Of a stretch of DNA of 64,000 nucleotides, positions 1-10,979 are shown piece after piece (the first letter of the stretch is position 1; each line of letters begins with the position of its first letter). The notes under the pieces were generated by a model. The model had not been told where the DNA came from. It saw only the letters and a list, made by a program, of their open reading frames with translations, and searched no databases. The translations under genes and the position numbers were made by a program. This DNA comes from Zerene cesonia (lineage: Eukaryota; Arthropoda; Insecta; Lepidoptera; Pieridae): the NCBI RefSeq assembly GCF_012273895.1, contig NC_052130.1:3410001-3474000 (forward strand), given 5' to 3'.

Positions 1-144
1 ATAGGAGTGCTTTGTTGTTGAGATAGTCGATTATAATTATTCATTTCATATACTTTAAATAGAGAATAGAATATTTAACTCAGGTTATTAAAGAATTTAA
101 AAAAGAGAATTTAATTAAAAGAAAAATTTAATTAATTATACTAG

Positions 145-348
145 TCCTATCCTACTAATATTATAATGCGAAAGTTTGTAACGATGTGTGTGTGTTTGTG
201 GCTCTTTCACGCAAAAACTACTGAACAGATTGCCATGAACTTTGGTACGTAGACAGCTGGACAACTGGCATAACATATAGGTAACTTTTTATCCCGATAT
301 TCCTACGGGATGCGGACTTACGCGGGTGATACCGCAGGGCGCAGCTAG
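145..348 (+). mobile_element. Helitron-like element, family H-A, full length (reference copy)
   Basis: Non-autonomous rolling-circle element without coding capacity. It begins TCCTATCCTACTAATATT and ends CTAG followed by host T, the TC...CTRR|T arrangement of Helitrons. Just inside the 3' end lies a GC hairpin (CGCGG and CCGC arms around GTGATA, near 321-335) and a second stem, TCCCG/CGGGA, at about 291-310. A short GT-rich microsatellite sits near 184-195. The same ~200-bp unit recurs at least ten more times here on both strands. Its 5' TC directly abuts another CTAG at 141-144, as if it had inserted at the end of an older element. Mobilisation would need a Rep/helicase protein encoded elsewhere. 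Confidence 0.85.
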
Positions 349-681
349 TATTTATATAAATTATAAATACTATCAATATATATGACGTTGTAGGGGTAAT
401 CTCTGTATCTAGTGAACCAATTCTGAAAAAAGGCGAGCTGGCGATTAGACCGTCAATATTTAGATTAAAATTTTATTAAGTTTTTATAGATTTTTTTATA
501 TTTTATATGAGGAATAAATAAATAAATAAAATAATTACCAATATAATGCCACGTCATTTGTGAATGTCGTAGGTTACATTTTCATTTTGTTTCTATCTCG
601 GAACAATCCGGACAGATCCGGCTGGAGCGGGTAGTAGTTTATGTTTTCATTAATTTAAAATGTTTGGTGTACTTGGAATGT
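349..681. other. Non-coding AT-rich stretch with faint repeat traces
   Basis: No gene seen. Positions 385-430 resemble the middle of a Helitron-like repeat (TCTGTATCTAGTGAACC followed by ATTCTGAAAAA). At 511-531 there is a GAATAAATAAATAAATAAA run like the tail of lepidopteran LINEs, but no recognisable LINE body precedes it. Confidence 0.4.
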
Positions 682-729
682 ATTGGCCATTTACCTCTTT
701 TTTTTTTTTTTTTTTCCCATTGGCCATTT
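682..729. repeat. 26-bp poly(T) insertion flanked by 11-bp direct repeats
   Basis: ATTGGCCATTT occurs at 682-692 and again, perfectly, at 719-729. Between them lies only ACCTC, a run of 18 T (698-715) and CCC. Read on the minus strand this is an A-tail with a few extra bases bounded by a target-site duplication, as expected for target-primed reverse transcription of an extremely 5'-truncated retroelement. The non-A bases on both sides of the run are not explained. Confidence 0.6.
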
Positions 730-1350
730 CATTCAACCTGACAGTTCATTCAATGTGCTTTAATTACATCATTGTAAGTGTATTTTGGAGTATCTCTGAA
801 GTAAGATTTCAATAGAATAAAATATTCGAGACGTGACTTTTACCAAAAACATAAAGGACGCATATTAGTAAATATCTATTCAGTGAAACAAAACAGCTTA
901 TTCCAAAAAGTAGGAATATGGCTAAACCAAAGTAGTAATGGTAGATAATAGATAAATACACGCAGCGGTCTCTCAAAAGAATCTAGAAAACTATCCTTTA
1001 TTGCCAGTGACATATCTCCCTTTATCGAGAGCAAAATATAGTTACTACGCGTTGGTTCCCACTCAGTCAATTCTATTCAGATGTAAGATCTTCAAGTATT
1101 GGGATTCGATTTCACTGTCTGTGTTGATTTTTGTTCTATTTGCACTCGGTTAGGTTACAGAAGAGTGACAAATATGTACTTTAACCTAGCTTTCTTATGT
1201 AAGATAATACGAAAGCTCAATATTGATGCCAATTATCGTTTTATATAAGATATTAATGTACATTGATTCATCATCATCAGCCTATACTTAGTCTGGCCAT
1301 AAATACTGTTACACTTAATTATAAAAAAATATTACATTTGAATTTCGAAT
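730..1350. other. Non-coding stretch up to the first gap
   Basis: No supported gene. Positions 1265-1285 contain ATTCATCATCATCAGCC, which matches the 3' tail of the S SINE family on the minus strand. The rest of that SINE is not present beside it; the following bases to 1350 are a different, unassigned sequence. Confidence 0.4.
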
Positions 1351-2350
1351 NNNNNNNNNNNNNNNNNNNNNNNNNNNNNNNNNNNNNNNNNNNNNNNNNN
1401 NNNNNNNNNNNNNNNNNNNNNNNNNNNNNNNNNNNNNNNNNNNNNNNNNNNNNNNNNNNNNNNNNNNNNNNNNNNNNNNNNNNNNNNNNNNNNNNNNNNN
1501 NNNNNNNNNNNNNNNNNNNNNNNNNNNNNNNNNNNNNNNNNNNNNNNNNNNNNNNNNNNNNNNNNNNNNNNNNNNNNNNNNNNNNNNNNNNNNNNNNNNN
1601 NNNNNNNNNNNNNNNNNNNNNNNNNNNNNNNNNNNNNNNNNNNNNNNNNNNNNNNNNNNNNNNNNNNNNNNNNNNNNNNNNNNNNNNNNNNNNNNNNNNN
1701 NNNNNNNNNNNNNNNNNNNNNNNNNNNNNNNNNNNNNNNNNNNNNNNNNNNNNNNNNNNNNNNNNNNNNNNNNNNNNNNNNNNNNNNNNNNNNNNNNNNN
1801 NNNNNNNNNNNNNNNNNNNNNNNNNNNNNNNNNNNNNNNNNNNNNNNNNNNNNNNNNNNNNNNNNNNNNNNNNNNNNNNNNNNNNNNNNNNNNNNNNNNN
1901 NNNNNNNNNNNNNNNNNNNNNNNNNNNNNNNNNNNNNNNNNNNNNNNNNNNNNNNNNNNNNNNNNNNNNNNNNNNNNNNNNNNNNNNNNNNNNNNNNNNN
2001 NNNNNNNNNNNNNNNNNNNNNNNNNNNNNNNNNNNNNNNNNNNNNNNNNNNNNNNNNNNNNNNNNNNNNNNNNNNNNNNNNNNNNNNNNNNNNNNNNNNN
2101 NNNNNNNNNNNNNNNNNNNNNNNNNNNNNNNNNNNNNNNNNNNNNNNNNNNNNNNNNNNNNNNNNNNNNNNNNNNNNNNNNNNNNNNNNNNNNNNNNNNN
2201 NNNNNNNNNNNNNNNNNNNNNNNNNNNNNNNNNNNNNNNNNNNNNNNNNNNNNNNNNNNNNNNNNNNNNNNNNNNNNNNNNNNNNNNNNNNNNNNNNNNN
2301 NNNNNNNNNNNNNNNNNNNNNNNNNNNNNNNNNNNNNNNNNNNNNNNNNN
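1351..2350. other. Assembly gap, exactly 1000 N
   Basis: Exactly 1000 unknown bases, so probably a fixed-size scaffolding placeholder and not a measured length. Its right edge falls inside a SINE (2351 onward), suggesting repeat-induced assembly failure. Open frames crossing it are artefacts of N translation. Confidence 0.97.
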
Positions 2351-2602
2351 GGTTAAAGCCATAATCCACCACGCTGGCCAAGTGCGGGATGATAGATGTC
2401 ACATGTCGTCGAACTTTTGATTCTTGGACATGCCGGTTTCCTCGCGATGATGTCTTTCACCGTTTTAAGCAGTGGTAATGTTATCCACAGGTATTGATCG
2501 ACATAAATTGAAAAATCAATTTATTCCCTGCTCGCTGACCCGGTCTCGAACCTCGATTTATCAATTTTGATGTCCGAGGTTCTCACTGAGCCACCACTGA
2601 GC
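2351..2602 (-). mobile_element. tRNA-derived SINE, family S, cut at its 3' end by the gap
   Basis: On the minus strand it starts at 2602 with GCTCAGTGGTGGCTCAGTGA, an A-box-like tRNA head (TGGCTCAGTG), followed by CCTCGG and a degenerate B-box region at about 2541-2556. The body shares its central block (ATAACATTACCACTGCTTAA in reverse) and GGCCAGCGTGGTGGATTATGGC with the copy at 21439-21719. The terminal ~60 bp and the TGATGATGA tail are missing because the gap begins there. Confidence 0.8.
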
Positions 2603-2841
2603 TTGTACATTGATTATTTTTATCTTATTCAGATTCCTTTTATCTGATATGATTCATTGTACCATCACATTTGAATCAGGCAGTGAAGTTGCAGCTTTCT
2701 AATGTTGAAAGAATTTTTAATATCGGTCAAGTGGTTTTTGCGTGAGAACCTTGCAAACACACAAAAGTTTCCTCTTTACAATATTAGTGTAGATATAATA
2801 CAAATTAATGCAACTATGTTACTTTATTCCACTAACGAAAA

Positions 2842-3071
2842 TCCTATCCTACTAATCCTACTATCCTACTATCCTACTTATATCATAAATGCGAAAGTTT
2901 GTAAGGATGTGTGTGCGTTTGTTGCTCTTTCACGCAAAACTACTGAACCGATTGCAATGAAATTTGGTACGCAGACAGCTGGACAACTGGAATAACATAT
3001 AGGCAACTTTTTATCCCGATATTCCTACGGGATACGGACTTACGCGGGTGAAACCGCGCGGCGCAGGCTAG
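2842..3071 (+). mobile_element. Helitron-like H-A element with reiterated 5' end
   Basis: Ends CTAG|T at 3068-3071 with the intact CGCGG/CCGCG hairpin. The 5' end is unusual: the TCCTACTA terminal motif is repeated about five times (2842-2879) before the TATCATAAATGCG segment, making this copy ~25 bp longer than the reference. Confidence 0.85.
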
Positions 3072-3572
3072 TGGAATAATATTGTTAGGGTGAAAGGTTT
3101 AAGCTTAACATCTATTAGCATTTCTATAGCAATATTTTCAAGAAAATTATAATAGAATATAACTATTTCTTAAAATGGCTAAACGCTTTATAATAATAAC
3201 ACTTAATATCTGCCACCTAAAGGCGAAGCTTTTAAACTGCCCTCGTTATTTATTAAAAGGGCGTTAACGGAAATTGTACTTGATAATGCTTTTTAGCTTA
3301 CTCTTATATTATTCAGAAGTTTATTTTCGCGTTAAGCCAGAAATGAAGGGTAAATTGCCCGCAGTTTAGTTTGTTATGAAAATATTTAAGTTAAATATTA
3401 ACCTATTTAGTTGACCCTATCCAGGAGTGAACCTTCGTTGATTTTATGAATAAATACTATTGCATTATTATCGCACAGGAGACTTAATCGAGAATTATAA
3501 AGATACTTTGTATAATATGGATATTCATTATGGAATGATTATAATGATGCATAAACGTTTTAACAAAATACT
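3072..3572. other. Unassigned AT-rich stretch
   Basis: Nothing gene-like and no repeat recognised. Confidence 0.4.
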
Positions 3573-3710
3573 ATGGCGGGATATCGGGTGGCCGAGAGGC
3601 TAGGCGTCGCTACACGGGTTCGAATACCAGTGATCAATTTTTTTATATTCATTCAATATTTTTCATTTATAAAGCATTTCAATGCTATAAAACCAAAAAC
3701 TAAAAATGCA
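3573..3710 (+). mobile_element. tRNA-derived SINE-like repeat, family J
   Basis: The head has an A-box-like GGTGGCCGAGAGGCTAGGCG near 3587-3606 and a B-box-like GGTTCGAATACC at 3617-3628, tRNA-like promoter elements with close spacing. The body TTCATTTATAAAGCATTTCA plus ATGCTATAAAACC recurs at 13063-13156 and 22071-22118. An open frame through the head is a by-product. It is not a functional tRNA: no acceptor stem can be closed. Confidence 0.5.
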
Positions 3711-4589
3711 GTTTGTTCCAGCGATCCCTTTGTTATATTGTACACAAATAAAATGCAATAGCTAGTCCATTAGCAGCAGAATGCACTGATAGCTAAGTAC
3801 TGCTGATGCCTTCGCCTTTATTTAGTAGCGTGGTGCAATGTACAAGATTTTTGTGAGGGTATTTTCAAGCTATTTTAGTTAAGCGTTTACGATTTTTGTC
3901 ATAGACGTGTCTTTGACCCTAATAAATAATAATAACAAGGAACCTATATTAAAAAAAAAAAACAATTTAAAAATAAACTTCTCAAAGCTGTATTTTCATT
4001 ATGTTTTTTTATTTTGACAAGATATATATGAAGTCAGTTTCTATCTCTATTTCCGACATAGTTGCCACTAAAGTAATCTATACACATGGGCATTATCATA
4101 AAATACAAGGCTAAAATTCATAACACGTAAGGTGCCCATTGCAGCGGTCGTAACCACGACTCTTCCGGACATTCGACCCATGACCGCCGCATTTTACCCT
4201 CAGGAGCGGATTTTTATGTACCTACTCACAAAATTATGTTGACCTTTGTCTGAAATCATTGTTTGAATGATATAAGACACTTTGGATGATAAATTCTAGT
4301 ATTTTTTTGTTATTTATAGTACGTAGAGTAGTTTTTGTATTAAAAGGACTCAATGAGTTTTTGTATTGGTTAAAAAGATAAAAACCGGTTAACGATTACC
4401 ATATTGGGTATTTGATGAGATATCGAGACGCTCTTCAATAGATATCAGTTTCGATAATGCATATTGTTTAATGAATTAAATAGTTTATAAACAGCCGTTC
4501 TTATTTATTTTAGCAAAGTAACTATAATTGAAAAGTTGCATTTATACTTTTGTAATAAAAATTAAAGGTTTAATTCTAAAAGATAAGAA
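3711..4589. other. Unassigned stretch with one GC-richer block
   Basis: Mostly AT-rich DNA. Positions 4125-4215 stand out as GC-rich (CGGTCGTAACCACGACTC, CGACCCATGACCGCCGCA), with a CAG just before the block and two forward frames open through it. It could be a small exon or a fragment of a repeat; I cannot decide. Confidence 0.3.
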
Positions 4590-4771
4590 TCTTACTAATA
4601 TTACTTATATACGCGAAAGTTTGTAAGTATGAATGTATGTATGTATGTATGTATTTATTTATGTGTGGATGTTTGTTACTTTCACGCAAGAACAACTGGA
4701 ATAACACATAGGCAATTCTTTATACCAATTTTCCCACAGCCTTACGCGGGTGAAAGCGCGGGCGCAGCTAG
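4590..4771 (+). mobile_element. Helitron-like H-A element with internal deletion and ATGT microsatellite
   Basis: Starts TCTTACTAATATTACTTATA and ends CTAG|T (4768-4771). The usual GTGTGT tract has become (ATGT)n at 4633-4654 plus TTTATTTATG. The middle third of the family unit, with CTACTGAACCGATTGC, is deleted, and the 3' hairpin is partly degraded. Confidence 0.8.
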
Positions 4772-4995
4772 TAAAACATAAATTCTAAAATAATAAATAA
4801 TTTTACCCCACCATGACTTCTATAATCCGTTTTATAGTAAAATTCGTAAAATGATCGAACAATTCGAGTTTCAACGATTTTCTATCAAAACTGCTGCCCA
4901 CGTAAAACTTACATTTATTTAGCACCTTTTGATGTATATTTATGTTAATTCATAAGTATTTTATATTCGAAGGTATTTTAAATGTTTGTTGACTG

Positions 4996-5201
4996 AGTGA
5001 AGTCCCGGGTCCCTGTGGGGTATGGGGTAGAATGATATACACCTGTTTCACTGATCGATCTTCTTTATGGACAATTAGGTGATCACCCTTCTGTGCCCTG
5101 CCAGGCCGAGACTAACTTTTTGTTCGTCCCCACCAGGAATCGAACCCCGGTTATATCCCCTTGGTTCTACGATTACGCGTTAACCACTGTACCAAGGAGG
5201 C
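4996..5201 (-). mobile_element. tRNA-derived SINE, family B, nearly full length
   Basis: On the minus strand the head CCTCCTTGGTACAGTGGTTA followed by ACGCGTAATCG is A-box-like, and GGGGTTCGATTCC near 5138-5150 is a good B box, as in RNA polymerase III promoters. The body has GGTCTCGGCCTGGCAGG-type and ATCGATCAGTGAAAC segments. A second copy lies at 43588-43770, a lone head at 8651-8703. No clear target-site duplication was found. Confidence 0.75.
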
Positions 5202-5832
5202 GGTCAGAAGCCAGTCAGTTAGTTTTAATAGCTATTATTGTTATTATAAGCTAGATCAAATATTTACTGGTTAGAGACATTGGCATTTGAAACTGAATAG
5301 AAAAATTACTTACAAATATCATATAATAACAAGTGACTAGACAAGCATATCCTTTTAACACTGTTTTAACATAGAAAGAGCAAACACAGTGTATGTACAT
5401 TCATATTTTATAATTTACGGCCAAACTTTGAACGCCAATATAAAGTGGTTCTACCCCTATGAAGATATCCGAACAAGATACTAAAGAAACGCTTGTAAAA
5501 ACTTTTACGAAGTCGCGTTCTTTTTAGAGCTATACTAAAGTTTGTGAATTCTGTGTCTTGTACAACTTCTTATAAAAAGCTTAAGTCTATATGTACATGA
5601 AGACATAAATAACATGTTTATAAGTTAAGGCAGGATTACATTTACATGAAGGATTTAATATCATTTAAATCACTGCATAATAAAGAGCCTTTGCTTCTAT
5701 ATTTATATTGTTTCTTTATCGTCAATTATTTATTATGTGACAAAATGTATTTATCATGCAGTTATTATTGTGATGTTATATTACACTAACTATTCGGTTA
5801 ACGTAACCAAAATAAACCCAGTGTGCGTGTTA
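5202..5832. other. Unassigned AT-rich stretch
   Basis: No gene, RNA or repeat recognised. Confidence 0.4.
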
Positions 5833-6020
5833 AACCAGTGGTGAGGACCTTGGACTTAAGATCGATTAGTCGGGAGTTCCAGACCAGGCGAGCGTTTAGG
5901 AAATAAGTTGACGACATGTGACATATGCCAGCCCGCACTAGGCGTGATGGATTATGGCCTAAGCCCTCATAGTAGGCCTGTATCCCAGCAGTGGGACATG
6001 TATGGGCTGATGATGACGAC
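5833..6020 (+). mobile_element. SINE, family S, internally deleted
   Basis: The head has CAGTGGTGAGGACCTTGGAC, followed by a degraded B box near 5873-5885. The 3' part holds GCCAGCCCGCACTAGGCGTG, CCCAGCAGTGGGACATG and a TGATGATGACGAC tail. Compared with 21439-21719 the central ~80 bp (ATAACATCACCACTGC region) is missing. Confidence 0.75.
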
Positions 6021-7613
6021 GTACGTGTTAATTATAAGTAAATCTCTAAAATTATTCAACGCATGAAACATTTCCATATATCTCTATGGAATAATTTAAA
6101 ATCAACAATTAAAACGTGCATTCAAGTAATGCGAGTATTTCGCTTGAGAACAGACATAACCACTATTTTACGTCCCATGGGTACAGAGCAGGGATTTAAT
6201 ACAAGGTATTACGGGGGAAATTGTCGAATAAACTTTGAAAATGAATTGTACGATACTACAGTGTGTAATAAAACGTATTATAGTAAAGATGCAATGGTTA
6301 CAATGATTGTGATGATGAATTGATTAAAATTAAGTTTTTTAAATGTGATAGTTGGCAAAGAGACTCGGTCACCGGTCACCTGAAAGAAAGGATCGATGGA
6401 GAGAATAAAGGCAAGGAAAAGGATAAGGACTAAGTGATAATAAATCTAAACATTTTGAATTTAATTTTCAAGATACACAAATAAAACACCTGTTCTTTGT
6501 TTTTAACGAATGTACAAACAAAAAACGTTTTCTCAATTGCTTCAAGGACACACTAGAAAAAACTTCATCTCCATTATTCCTCAAAAGAATTATTCTGTTT
6601 TAACATAAATCAAAGAATATACTCGTAAATATATTATAGTAAATTCATAGATAATAAATCGAAATTCCTTGTTAACCCTTCAACTGTCAGTCACTCGTTA
6701 GTACAATTTTAATAAAAGGCCAAATCAAAAAGGAATCTACTGACATAGCCAGTGAATTTATTATACCTAATTTGATTAAAATAATTACTCAACATTATTT
6801 GAAAGATAATTATTTAAATAAATTAACGGACGCCATTATGCGAGAGAAGTATAATTAATGGATTATAATTAATAAACGATATTATTTTTATGAATTTTGC
6901 TTTGCACATTAATAATTCTAATTGATTAATGAGCTTTATGAGGAAGATGATGAACAGTTTTTATGGTCTTCAAGTACAATAATTGAATAATTTTATCTCT
7001 GACGTATTTCGGACTGGATCTCTCATTACTCAGATCTAATTAGTTAAATGCAACAAGGGGAAAGACAATATTTTCTTAAACATTACAAACACACCATACT
7101 TTTTACTAGAAGATGTTTGATTTCCGCAATCTTCATGATTAATTTCGTTCAAAACTGATTATTAATTTAATATCAACATACCATAACATTGCACTTACTG
7201 ATCGCGTTTATCACAGTTGTCATCCAAAAGAATTCACAATTACAGCTACGTCGCATCAAACTCTCCGCATATAGTTTCCCCAACAAATACGTACATTCGT
7301 TCTATTATTCAGAGAGACACTACAAAACAACACTGCAGTCGGTTGGTATAACGAGCAGGTCGGATCCATCACCGCCAGTTATAGTGTCACAGTTTGATTG
7401 ATCGCACTCCATGACGGAGCATTTCGCTTAGTCTCATAGAATAAGTAGATGGGTCAATTAATGGGCCCCTTTTGATATGAAATATGGAGCGTTAGAATAT
7501 ATTGTGGGATAGGTTCGCGAACTCATTGCTGTAAGTTGCCAAGCGTATAAAGAACTATAGCTATGATAATGATATCATGCTCCATTATTGTTTATCTAGT
7601 ATAGTAATATATA
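6021..7613. other. Unassigned stretch
   Basis: No supported gene. A tandem GGTCACC GGTCACC duplication lies at about 6367-6380, followed by purine-rich sequence. Positions 7300-7430 are somewhat GC-richer (CGAGCAGGTCGGATCC) with a 70-codon open frame (7189-7401) I do not recognise. Confidence 0.35.
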
Positions 7614-7809
7614 TCTTCTAATATTATAAAATGAAAGTTTGTAAGGATGTGTGTGTTTGTTGCTCTTTCACGCAAAAACTACTGAACCGATTGCAATGAA
7701 ATTTGGTACTTAGACAGCTGGACAACTGGAATAACATATAGGCAACTTTTTATCCCGATATTTCTACGGGATACGGACTTACGCGGGTGAAACCGTGGAA
7801 CGCAGCTAG
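7614..7809 (+). mobile_element. Helitron-like H-A element, full length
   Basis: Starts TCTTCTAATATTATAAAATG, ends CTAG|T at 7806-7809. The hairpin's second arm is decayed (AACCGTGGAAC in place of AACCGCGGGGC). All internal landmarks of the family are in order. Confidence 0.85.
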
Positions 7810-8497
7810 TAATATATAATAATAACATTTATTTCAGCTCATATTAAATACAGAAAATATTGAAACACGCAACGTTTCAAATTTCTCGAAACCAGAAATT
7901 AAACCATTAATCATTAGTGAGTAAATAAATTAAATTATATCAAAAGCTTTTGTGAAATTTAGGTCTTTAATAAGAAATGCTTCATAAAAAACTGCAGCAT
8001 ATAATCTATTATGTCTGTGGGAATTATTATTAAGGCTTATTTAGAGTAATAAAAAGTATTAGATCTACTTCGTTCTGTTGCGTTTAACATTACTGTCATC
8101 TGAAACCTCTGAAACCTTTCGCGGTGTTTTGGAACGCATAAAAATCTTTGCATATACATAACAGTAAAAATAAAATGTGTTAAATAAGACATCAATTAAA
8201 TCTAGCTCATGTAAGGAGGTAATGGTAATATTACAGAATTTTTGCTAGGGCTATTTACAAGCATTCTTTCGCTATAAAATTCCAAAATGTGTTGGAAAAG
8301 CGAACTCAAACGTCGCATATCGTGTTTTCCCGTGGGACAATAACGCTGAAAGAATAATACGGTAATGTAGTGTGTGGAGACAGACGCAGTGATTTGCTAA
8401 TGGATGTGTAGTGGACGTTAATCCGTCGCTATCTCAAGTAGGTTTCCGTTATACCATCTAATTAACTTCTTTTACGCTTTGCGTTTCATATATTTGC
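7810..8497. other. Unassigned AT-rich stretch
   Basis: No gene seen. Moderately GC-richer around 8310-8450 without a usable frame. Confidence 0.35.
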
Positions 8498-8580
8498 GTC
8501 ATCATCATCAGCCCATATTAATTTCTAAGGACACATGCCTCGAGAGATTAGACATTCCATCGTCTTAGCCAAGGGCGTAA
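8498..8580 (-). mobile_element. SINE family S, 3' fragment
   Basis: ATCATCATCAGCCCATA followed by GGACACATGCCTC matches the reverse of the S-family 3' end (tail plus GCCTGTGTCCCAGCAG region). The head is absent. Confidence 0.55.
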
Positions 8581-8650
8581 ATAACGTTTTGGTAAACATA
8601 ATTTTTATGTGAAAAAGAACATTTTTTGCACATCCGTCTAGTTGCGATCG

Positions 8651-8861
8651 TCTTCTTGGTACAGTGGTTAACGCGTGATTGCAGAACTGAGAAGTTCTGG
8701 GTTCTAGATCTTCTCTTTCGTGGAAATATTTGTATGAATATTTGTATTATTTTCACCCAAAAACTACTGGACTGGTTTACAACATTCTTTCACCATTAGG
8801 AAGCTGCATCGATGAGTGACATGCTATATGTACCACGGGCGAAACCGGGGCGAACAGCTAC
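8651..8861 (+). mobile_element. Chimera: SINE-B tRNA head joined to Helitron H-E 3' part
   Basis: Positions 8651-8703 carry the family-B head (TCTTGGTACAGTGGTTAACG, then GTTCTGGGTTCTAG as a degraded B box). From about 8735 the sequence is instead family H-E (AAAAACTACTGGACTGG, ATTAGGAAGCTGC, TGTACCACGGGCGAAACC) ending CTAC at 8858-8861, one base off CTAG. The SINE body is missing. This may be an insertion followed by deletion or a fortuitous junction. Confidence 0.55.
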
Positions 8862-9949
8862 ATCCACAATAAAAAAAGAAATAAAAAGAAAAATAATTTA
8901 AATGTACTAAATAACAACAATTGACGCACAATGTCTACAGTTCAAATGTCTTGAATATATTTACATTTGTGAATATTAACAATTTAAATCGTGAGATGTT
9001 TTATTGTTTATTTTCTTTATCGTCTTTAAAGTGTTCAATCAACATTTGCGCATTCGAAATATTATGTGCTTGACAGAATGTTTTGATAATTAATTACGGA
9101 AATTCGTGTTTATTTTCTATTTTTCGCTACACGCTTATATACTAATAATTATGGACAAATCTCGTAAAGAATATTTGTTAAATTCAAATTCGAAAATTAT
9201 GTGAATAAAATATTTTAAATTTCGTAGGTGGCATTATGGTATGCGATTTTTAAATTGCGCATGTAAACATTTCTATTCATGACCCGTTTTATGTAACAAG
9301 TCCCTAACGAAAGGGTAAAGAAAATAATGAATAAAATACATCTTCATATAGGTTAATATAGAAGTTCAAAGTGTAAAGGAATAATCTCTATTAAAGTATA
9401 GTTAAATGAAATTTGCTTGATACAACCAGAGTATAATTAATATATTTCTCTATATCATACATTGAGAAGCAGGAATTAATACGAAATGAAATTTGAATGA
9501 AAATTCGACGTTTCGAAAATGGATAAAACCTAATAATTAAATATCGAAGGGAAATCGTATATTCCTGATACATGGAAAATTGTGACGGCAAAGTAGTAAA
9601 TTCGAAAATCATAGTATTTTTTTTCAATCTCAATTTTTTTCAAATCATAATAATTTGTCACCTACAAATATAGTATGGTAATATAAATATAGTCTTATCT
9701 ATAGATAGCGTATTGATTATAAAATATTTTTAATCTCTGACTCATCCCTACTTAATAATATTAAAAATGTCTATAAATACCTAATACAAAACATAAAGCC
9801 TTCAAAACCTCCGATTTTTTGCTAATTTATAATTTAAAACTGGCAACAATAAAAAAAAAACAAACGTTGATACAAAAACAATAGATGCTTATAATTCATT
9901 ATTTGTTTATCTGAATTTGGTAGTGTTCTAGAACTTACTAGGCAATAAG
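8862..9949. other. Unassigned AT-rich stretch
   Basis: Very AT-rich; no gene, RNA or repeat recognised. Confidence 0.4.
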
Positions 9950-10450
9950 TCAAAAACCAGCCAAGTGCGAGACGGATTCTTATGTCAAGTAGGTATATAA
10001 AACGTCAAAAAATCTCGTGTATTGCAGCCCTACTTTATTATTTATTTCATCCTGTTTATACTTTTTAGTACCTAACATGTAGAAAATATTATGTATTGTT
10101 CGTTATAGGAATAGACTCTCTGTGCAAACTGACAAACCACAGTCTAATAATACATACAGTTCTTCAACGAAGACGTTTAACTGATCTATCGTGCAAGGGG
10201 CAAGGCAGAAAGAGTGAGCCCCGCAACACACGTCATGTTGATTTAACATGAGTATTATTGAATCGTGACATCCGCGATACTGTCTAGACGATTTCGCCTT
10301 TTACTACGATATCAAAGGTGTTGTACTACTGTACTTCTTTTTATACTGTGGTTTAGATATCACTCTTCATGAGATACAACGTAGTGACAGACAGACGGAT
10401 AAACAGACACTAATAAAGTTTGAACCCTTTGAGTACAGAAGCCTAAAATC
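9950..10450 (+). repeat. Lepidopteran interspersed repeat, family R, about 500 bp, class unassigned
   Basis: The start AAAAACCAGCCAAGTGCGAG and the end CATGAGATACAACGTAGTGA, CAGACAGACGGATAAACAG, then ACCCTTTGAGTACAGAAGCC match a repeat I remember as common in moth genomes, with the middle block TGCAGCCCTACTTTATTATT between them. The central part (about 10110-10360) is more divergent or carries an insert. No terminal repeats or coding sequence are visible, so class is left open. Confidence 0.6.
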
Positions 10451-10858
10451 CACACAGACTTTTTTAAATTTATTCGTTTTCTTATGGTTAGTAGAATCTC
10501 GTGCATTCAATGTGTGGGGGCTTGAGGAGTCACTTAAAGTTAGATGAAAAAGTAAAATAAACATTTTTTGTTTACTCTTCCATTGATATGCATTACTGCA
10601 TACAACCTGATGGATTTTTATTTTAAGCAACGTTTTTAATAAATAATTCGATTTAGTTGGCTGGTTCGCCTACGTATTCGTATAAAAGCCTAGAAATATT
10701 GTTGTAGGAGGATAATGGTTATGTAATTTGGGTAATAATTATATTAAATAGGAACAGATGTAATAACTTATGCCGAGATATGATCCAGACTGATTTGTTT
10801 TAAAATTACCCACACTATTTCACGTTTATTTTAATGTTAATACATCACAACCTATGCA
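10451..10858. other. Unassigned AT-rich stretch
   Basis: Nothing recognised. Confidence 0.4.
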
Positions 10859-10979
10859 TCCTATCCTACTAATATTATAAATGCGAAAGTTTGTAACGAT
10901 GTGTGTGTGTGTGTTTGTTACTCTTTCACGCAAAAACTACTGAACCGATGGCAATGAAATTTGGTATATAATAACATAT
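10859..10979 (+). mobile_element. Helitron-like H-A element, 3'-truncated
   Basis: A good 5' half: TCCTATCCTACTAATATT, ATAAATGCGAAAGTTTG, a (GT)n tract near 10901-10916 and ACTACTGAACCGATGGC. Alignment stops after AATAACATAT, so the hairpin and CTAG end are lost. Confidence 0.8.

Noticed and set aside
1263..2420. Long open frames across 1319-2420 and 59511-60588
   Set aside because: They consist almost wholly of untranslated N; only a few real codons at each edge.
3587..3628. A genuine tRNA gene
   Set aside because: A- and B-box-like sequences are present but no acceptor or anticodon stem closes; the body continues as SINE family J.
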